This document shows positions 63,954 through 64,000 of a DNA stretch of 64,000 bases, piece after piece. Each line of letters opens with the position of its first letter. Position 1 is the first letter of the stretch. The notes under the pieces are model-generated. The model saw nothing but the letters and a program-made list of their open reading frames with translations. It did not search any database and had not been told where the DNA came from. Both the position numbers and the translations under genes were made by a program. The stretch spans positions 123,006 to 187,005 of the forward strand of contig JADNYV010000061.1 of NCBI GenBank assembly GCA_015501055.1, read 5' to 3'. Origin of the DNA: Mucidula mucida. Its lineage: Eukaryota; Basidiomycota; Agaricomycetes; Agaricales; Physalacriaceae.

Positions 63954-64000
63954 AAACGTGCTGATGCGTTGTATCCTCCTGATTCCGGCAGTTCTTCCAA

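Larger units (their letters stand above)
62267..64000 (-). mobile_element. Gypsy chromovirus C, 3' portion (runs off window)
   Basis: 3' LTR 62267-62797, polypurine tract just right of it, then the chromodomain and integrase coding part on the minus strand to the window edge. Same family as gypsy B and the solo LTR. It lies about 170 bp upstream of the KDZ start codon and probably truncates that element's end. The other end is outside the window. Confidence 0.8.

Noticed and set aside
1..64000. CRISPR arrays, rRNA or tRNA genes
   Set aside because: No array of short regularly spaced repeats and no recognisable tRNA or rRNA gene was seen by eye; a tRNA scan was not possible.

Overview
This window looks like a transposon-dense, probably heterochromatic or subtelomere-like stretch of a basidiomycete genome, most likely an Agaricomycete. 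The evidence is: introns of about 50-60 nt with GT-AG ends; F-box/LRR-like multigene families; a KDZ transposase with a CxC2-type cysteine cluster; a DUF6589-like protein; and copia, chromovirus-type gypsy, hAT and MULE elements. No bacterial-type operons or rRNA genes were seen, and I recognised no tRNA gene by eye.

Host genes (about 1.5-23.3 kb). Two F-box-like genes, A (1645-8985) and B (9308-10492), are repeated as a second pair, A' (19935-21557) and B' (21888-23273). Between the pairs lie a five-exon coilin-like gene (minus, 17988-10839) and a small secreted GPI-anchored-type protein (minus, 19054-18358). Each F-box type keeps one open copy: A is broken and A' intact, B is largely intact and B' broken.

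The most interesting system is a pair of almost identical 5.7-kb DNA elements in opposite orientation (2398-8100 and 11986-17689). Each has perfect 151-bp terminal inverted repeats and a perfect 9-bp target duplication. Each carries two convergent intron-containing genes: a RecQ-like SF2 helicase and a DUF6589-like protein that I propose as the transposase. One copy cuts F-box gene A; the other sits inside a 50-nt intron of the coilin gene. Copy 2 has both genes open; copy 1 has a 1-bp frameshift in the DUF6589 gene.

The right two-thirds is a nest of older elements. An integrase-type transposon gene (starts 24017, ends 47658) was split near its start codon by gypsy A (24032-36972, 5-bp duplication). 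Gypsy A was itself hit by a hAT element (26940-29934, 8-bp duplication). The integrase gene was interrupted again, with loss of its core, at gypsy B (37637-47300). Gypsy B has a MULE inserted in its gag gene (42501-45768, 10-bp duplication). Next to the integrase C-terminus is a decayed opposite-strand gene that may be a 2OG-Fe(II) oxygenase relative. A gypsy fragment (48781-52044) with a solo LTR inside its reverse transcriptase follows. A copia element with an open 1589-aa polyprotein (52045-57314) interrupts the end of that fragment. A KDZ transposase gene with one nonsense codon (62093-58214) and the 3' end of another chromovirus (62267-64000) complete the window. The left edge is the 5' end of a second copia element (1-1530).

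The elements fall into age classes. The two helicase elements differ at only a few positions and the copia polyprotein is open, so these look recent. The gypsy elements carry many nonsense changes, with C-to-T/G-to-A transitions often at CpG, as expected of old methylated repeats.
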